From assembly GCA_015231395.1 (NCBI GenBank), contig JADGBP010000006.1:1-7541 (forward strand): a stretch of 7,541 bases of DNA, given 5' to 3'. The translations under genes were made by a program, and so were the position numbers. Shown in pieces: positions 4,387 through 7,541 of the stretch; the first letter of the stretch is position 1, and each line of letters starts with the position of its first letter. The notes under the pieces are model-generated. The model did not search any database, had not been told where the DNA came from, and worked only from the letters and a program-made list of their open reading frames with translations. This DNA is from Desulfamplus sp. Its GTDB lineage: Bacteria > Desulfobacterota > Desulfobacteria > Desulfobacterales > Desulfobacteraceae.

Positions 4387-6267
4387 CTAATACGCCATAT
4401 TCAGCAACATGATATAAATATTTGAAACAATTAAAAATACAAACGCTATGGGAATGCCCAATCCTGAAAACTGCCTAAACGAGAATCTCTTGCCAATATT
4501 AGTTTTAATACTGTCCTTCATGTCAATAACGCCCTTTACGCCAATACCGGATTTCATGACTAAAGGGTATTTTGAACTGAAATTTTCCACAAGCGTTGTT
4601 GCAACAGGCCCTGCCGTGGCTCCAATCACCGTGGCAGAAGAGCCGGCAAGAACTCCTAAAGATAGAGACCACCATATTATATTATGAGACGGCATGGCTC
4701 CAATACCGGCAACTATTGGGAAAAACAGGGCTGTTGTTGGGCCAGCACTTAAAAAAGCTGTGAAAAAAGCTGCCACCCACATGACAACCATGCAGCACAA
4801 CCACGGCTTGCCCATTGATATTGTCATGATAAAATCTGTTATATACTGAAGCAGCCCGGATGCTTCAAGTCCGCCAACAATTATGAAAAGCCCTGTAAAA
4901 AAGAAAACGTCATTGAAATAGATCTGACGAAGCAATAAACTTTTGTTCATGCCGGAAAAGAGAAAAATCGAAAGTCCACCAGCCAAGGCAATCGCAGAAG
5001 GGTTAAGAGAGAGCAGGTCAGAGAGGCTGAACAGAACCAGCATGTGAATCAGTATAAAAAGGGCTCTTTTGATTGTTCTTCTCTCTTTTATTGTAAATTT
5101 GGGCTGAATGAACCTTTCTCTCTCCAGTCTCTGTCCATAAAACTTGTCATCTCTGCCATCATCCTCTTCTTCAATATCACCAAAATAGTCGAGCCTTGCT
5201 TTTAAATAGAGCAGCATTATTCCAAAAAGGATCATACACATAGGCATCATGAATACAATAAACTGGTTGAATCCAATACCTGCCCCGGACGCGATCAACA
5301 TGTTGGGAAAATCGCCCACCATAGTGGAGGCACCACCGATATTTGAGGATATTACCTCACCAATAACAATGGGTCTTGGGTCAAAACCGATCCGGTCAGC
5401 CAAACTGAGTGTCATGGGGACAATCACCATTATGGTGGTCAGGTTGTTCACAAGAAGAGAGAAAATATAGGTGATAATACAGAACAGGATCATGATTTTT
5501 GTCCTGTCACTGCCTGCGAACCTGTAAATCCGGTATGCCACGTAGTCAAAAAAACCAGCCTGATCAAGTATGGTAGAAATGATGTACATACCAAGCAGAA
5601 GAGATATGGTATTGAACTTGATGGAAAAAAAAGCATCAACCGGCGAGTATATCCCCATAAAGGATCCGATAACAACTATAACAAAAGCGAAAAACAGAAC
5701 AGCCTGCATCCGAATTTCAATATTTCTATATATAATAAAAAACATCAATGCAGCTATTTTGAGAAAAATGAACATGGCAAGAATGTGAATGCCGGTGGAA
5801 GATGACTTGCTTTTCAAAGCCTTGTCACGCAAAGCCAGAGGGCTTAAATAAACATGAATCTCTTTATTCTGGTTATCTCGTAAAACCGTAATATTTAATG
5901 TATCTCCCGTTTTTTTGGAGCTTAATATTGTTGTCGCTATTTCAGGAGAAGAGATAATCTTTCCGTCAAGTCCTAAAATCTTATCTCCAGATTTAAGTCC
6001 TGCCCGTGCTGCCGGAGAGTTGGGCAGAACATGACCAATCACAAGATCAGATGTTGTGCCGGAATAGTTAAGAAGAATTTCAGCACCTATTTTTCCGGTG
6101 TTTGGCTGCGCCCCATAAATTTTTTTCTCAATATCACTGCCCCAAATAGACCATGCAATAAGAAGAAGCAAAAGGGCAACAAAGACAATCACTTTTAGTT
6201 GACCGCCCTGAGATTTTCCTCGAGCTTTTATTGATTGTTGACGCCTGTTTATTGTAATCCAGGGCAT
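4387..6267 (-). CDS. mamN: PDZ-domain fused MamN-like ion transporter
   Basis: A 626-residue membrane protein with two modules. Residues 24-42 are a signal-anchor helix. Residues about 58-143 are a PDZ domain of the HtrA/MamE/MamP type, with the core VLPNSPAARAGLKSGDKILG (80-99) and a following DGKIISSPEI. Residues 160-624 form a polytopic carrier of the ArsB/NhaD/citrate (ion transporter) superfamily, with two repeats. The first holds VNNLTTIMVIVP (273-284) and SSNIGGASTMVGDFPN (307-322). The second holds FLSAGPTTALFFPIVAGIG (505-523) and GVLAGSSATVIGATAGP (538-554). A charged cytoplasmic loop (357-400) separates them. MamN is the magnetosome member of this superfamily, proposed to export protons released during mineral formation; it is usually around 430 residues and has no PDZ. 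The start at 6267 has GGAG ten bases upstream. It follows mamB after 220 bases on the same strand. The transporter and PDZ calls are firm; the name mamN rests on superfamily and neighbours, so another carrier of the superfamily remains possible. Confidence 0.85.
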   Translation of the reverse strand: MPWITINRRQQSIKARGKSQGGQLKVIVFVALLLLLIAWSIWGSDIEKKIYGAQPNTGKIGAEILLNYSGTTSDLVIGHVLPNSPAARAGLKSGDKILGLDGKIISSPEIATTILSSKKTGDTLNITVLRDNQNKEIHVYLSPLALRDKALKSKSSSTGIHILAMFIFLKIAALMFFIIYRNIEIRMQAVLFFAFVIVVIGSFMGIYSPVDAFFSIKFNTISLLLGMYIISTILDQAGFFDYVAYRIYRFAGSDRTKIMILFCIITYIFSLLVNNLTTIMVIVPMTLSLADRIGFDPRPIVIGEVISSNIGGASTMVGDFPNMLIASGAGIGFNQFIVFMMPMCMILFGIMLLYLKARLDYFGDIEEEDDGRDDKFYGQRLERERFIQPKFTIKERRTIKRALFILIHMLVLFSLSDLLSLNPSAIALAGGLSIFLFSGMNKSLLLRQIYFNDVFFFTGLFIIVGGLEASGLLQYITDFIMTISMGKPWLCCMVVMWVAAFFTAFLSAGPTTALFFPIVAGIGAMPSHNIIWWSLSLGVLAGSSATVIGATAGPVATTLVENFSSKYPLVMKSGIGVKGVIDMKDSIKTNIGKRFSFRQFSGLGIPIAFVFLIVSNIYIMLLNMAY

Positions 6268-6290
6268 TCTTTAATTCTCCAAGTTTTCCA

Positions 6291-6493
6291 GATTCTACAA
6301 TATCAATCTATAGATTTTCAGAAAAATATTTTGATATCTCAATTTTGAAGAAGGGCAACCGCAAGGGATTGCCCCTACTCTTGCCAAATTAATTATCTGG
6401 AAAATTATATTAATCCAGATTCTCCAATATCAAGTCGGATTCTCCAATATCAATCCAGATTATCCCACTCTTCAAGATTCTAAAACATCAATC
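6291..6493. repeat. Dispersed 18-bp repeat, four copies in the mamB-mamN spacer
   Basis: The unit GATTCTNCAATATCAATC occurs at 6291-6308 (GATTCTACAATATCAATC), 6418-6435 (ending AAGT), 6438-6455 (exact with C at N) and 6476-6493 (GATTCTAAAACATCAATC). The two middle copies are in tandem with a 20-base period. The last copy overlaps the mamB stop codon. The copies are not palindromic. Purpose is unknown. Confidence 0.7.
6353..6374. repeat. GGGCAA/TTGCCC inverted repeat
   Basis: GGGCAA (6353-6358) and TTGCCC (6369-6374) are perfect complements around a ten-base loop. Similar GGGCAA...TTGCCC hairpins are, from memory, frequent intergenic repeats in many bacteria. On the minus strand the stem is followed by TTCTTC, so it might act as a weak terminator or RNA-stabilising hairpin between mamB and the PDZ-MamN gene. 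Confidence 0.5.
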
Positions 6494-7378
6494 TTCCAAT
6501 GGTCTGAAATGAACCATCACTCGTTCAAGATCTCTAACCTGTTGGACTAAAATAATTCTTACTTTTTTGGCAATATCCTCGCCTTGCTGTATAGTGCAGT
6601 CATAATCCACAAATATATCAAGTTCCGCCCATATTTTCTGACCGATATGCCTTGTTTTCAACTCCGCTATCCCTTGCACTCCCTCTATCTTTGACACAAT
6701 ATCAGTTATCTCGTCACCGTAAAGATGATTGACAGAGGAGTCCATAAGAGACTTGATAGACTCTATAAGAATACTGACACATACCTTGATGATAATAGCC
6801 ACAACAATAATCGCACAGATAGGATCAAGATGGTGAAAACCAAGTTTGGATCCAATAACGCCAATGATAACCGCGAGTGAAGAAAAGGCATCGGCTCTGT
6901 TTGCCCAGGCGTTTGCCATCATGGTCTGACTTTTAAGCCGTGTTCCAACGCACCTCATATAGCGAAAAAGTATCTCATTTGCCAGAATAGATATAACAGC
7001 GGCAAGCAACGCAGATAGATGTGGAGGAGCCACGGGTTCCTGCATCAGATGGTCAATGGAGGTGGAAATAATCATAATCGCGGCTGCAATTATAAACAAG
7101 GATGTAAACCCAGCCGCAACAAACTCAATTTTTCCAAACCCGAAAGGGAACTCATCACTCTTGGCTTTTTTAGTAAATTTCTGACTCACTATAATAGCAA
7201 AGGCAGTTACAATATTGGATGTTGAGTGAAGACCGTCAGCAAGACATGCCTTGCTGCCGCTTGTAACTCCAACTACCAGCTTCATAATCACAAGAATAAT
7301 ATTGGTTACAATGCCTATAGTTGCAACTTTTTCCCCACACTTCTCGCATTTCGCACGGTCAATTGATATCTGTGCCAT
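6488..7378 (-). CDS. mamB: MamB-type cation diffusion facilitator
   Basis: A 296-residue CDF protein, close to the usual MamB length. CDF carriers move divalent metals by proton exchange; MamB is also needed to form the magnetosome vesicle. The N-terminal CEKC (C11/C14), [11 protein letters not shown] (77-87), FRYMRCVG (138-145), [12 protein letters not shown] (156-167) and LMDSSV (211-216) match MamB, as remembered from Magnetospirillum, better than MamM. Six membrane helices fill residues 18-205, and the cytoplasmic domain spans 215-296. W250 and H290 sit at the MamM regulatory metal-site positions, with E252 in place of Asp. The transmembrane site looks degraded: helix 2 has H51xxxN55 where HxxxD is usual, and helix 5 has A159xxxD163 where (D/H)xxxD is usual. 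The ATG at 7378 has only a weak GAGA upstream. The gene is separated from the PDZ-MamN gene by 220 bases on the same strand. The CDF call is very strong, MamB strong; a mamM-like variant cannot be excluded because the C-terminal domain resembles MamM. Confidence 0.87.
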   Translation of the reverse strand: MAQISIDRAKCEKCGEKVATIGIVTNIILVIMKLVVGVTSGSKACLADGLHSTSNIVTAFAIIVSQKFTKKAKSDEFPFGFGKIEFVAAGFTSLFIIAAAIMIISTSIDHLMQEPVAPPHLSALLAAVISILANEILFRYMRCVGTRLKSQTMMANAWANRADAFSSLAVIIGVIGSKLGFHHLDPICAIIVVAIIIKVCVSILIESIKSLMDSSVNHLYGDEITDIVSKIEGVQGIAELKTRHIGQKIWAELDIFVDYDCTIQQGEDIAKKVRIILVQQVRDLERVMVHFRPLED

Positions 7379-7398
7379 ATAATAGTCTCATCTTAAAA

Positions 7399-7438
7399 TT
7401 CAAAATTGCGTATTCATCTTCAAAATTGCGTATTCATC
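7399..7438. repeat. 20-bp exact tandem duplication upstream of mamB
   Basis: TTCAAAATTGCGTATTCATC is present twice without mismatch (7399-7418, 7419-7438). It lies 21 bases before the mamB start codon, so it falls in the mRNA leader or promoter zone of that gene. Copy number could change by slippage. Confidence 0.9.
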
Positions 7439-7489
7439 CAAAGTCGATATCTATTGAGTCTTAAGCCTTGATAATATTGTCTGAATCAG

Positions 7490-7517
7490 GATGCTCAGGA
7501 TAAGATGCTCAGGATAA
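7490..7517. repeat. 14-bp exact tandem duplication
   Basis: GATGCTCAGGATAA occurs twice back to back (7490-7503, 7504-7517) in the non-coding right end of the window, about 110 bases upstream of mamB. No gene is visible in 7379-7541. The minus-strand frame running in from the edge stays open for only about 30 codons. Confidence 0.85.
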
Positions 7518-7541
7518 AAGTATGGACAGGACTTATTTAGG

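Noticed and set aside
7379..7541. End of an upstream gene or a CRISPR-like array at the right edge
   Set aside because: The repeats are two different units present only twice each with no spacers, and the open frame is only about 30 codons without a recognisable protein.

Overview
The window looks like part of a magnetosome gene island from a magnetotactic, probably sulfate-reducing, deltaproteobacterium (Desulfobacterota). Three genes on the minus strand support this: a MamB-type cation diffusion facilitator (6488-7378), a MamN-like transporter carrying an N-terminal PDZ domain (4387-6267), and a MamK-type actin homologue (about 32-820, left end). The DNA is AT-rich by eye. The small coiled-coil, Cys-rich and glycine-rich proteins around these genes resemble the accessory ('Mad'-type) proteins described beside mam genes in this group. 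That would fit multicellular magnetotactic prokaryotes or Desulfamplus-like cells, but the genus is inference.

Transcription runs mostly right to left. From the right end: a leader with two tandem duplications; mamB; a 220-bp spacer with short dispersed repeats and a GGGCAA/TTGCCC hairpin; the PDZ-MamN fusion; a non-magnetosome-looking pair (a 116-aa protein of unknown function and an HNH endonuclease, in the same frame and separated only by one stop codon); then a compact block of four touching or overlapping genes (a Cys-rich glycine-zipper membrane protein, a second glycine-rich membrane protein, a split zinc-ribbon/membrane-hairpin protein and a lone HicB-like protein). One gene is reversed: a 134-aa ferredoxin with four CxxCxxCxxxC motifs at 1798-2202 on the plus strand. 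It converges on hicB and diverges from a coiled-coil gene (933-1487) across a 310-bp spacer that holds a 24-bp tandem repeat and a terminator-like hairpin. The coiled-coil gene is followed by mamK.

Inferred cooperation: MamB and the PDZ-MamN protein would handle metal and ion traffic, and vesicle building, at the magnetosome membrane. MamK and the coiled-coil protein would organise the chain. The ferredoxin could serve redox control of iron. The four-gene block is the best candidate for an undescribed membrane module. The HNH pair and hicB look like imported or defence-type genes lodged in the island.

Main oddities: mamK loses its frame about 240 residues in, and the adjacent frame stays open to the window edge; the MamB-like protein lacks two of the four usual transmembrane metal ligands; MamN is fused to a PDZ domain; and every longer intergenic region carries its own short tandem or dispersed repeat. 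All names come from motif recognition by eye; no database search was run.
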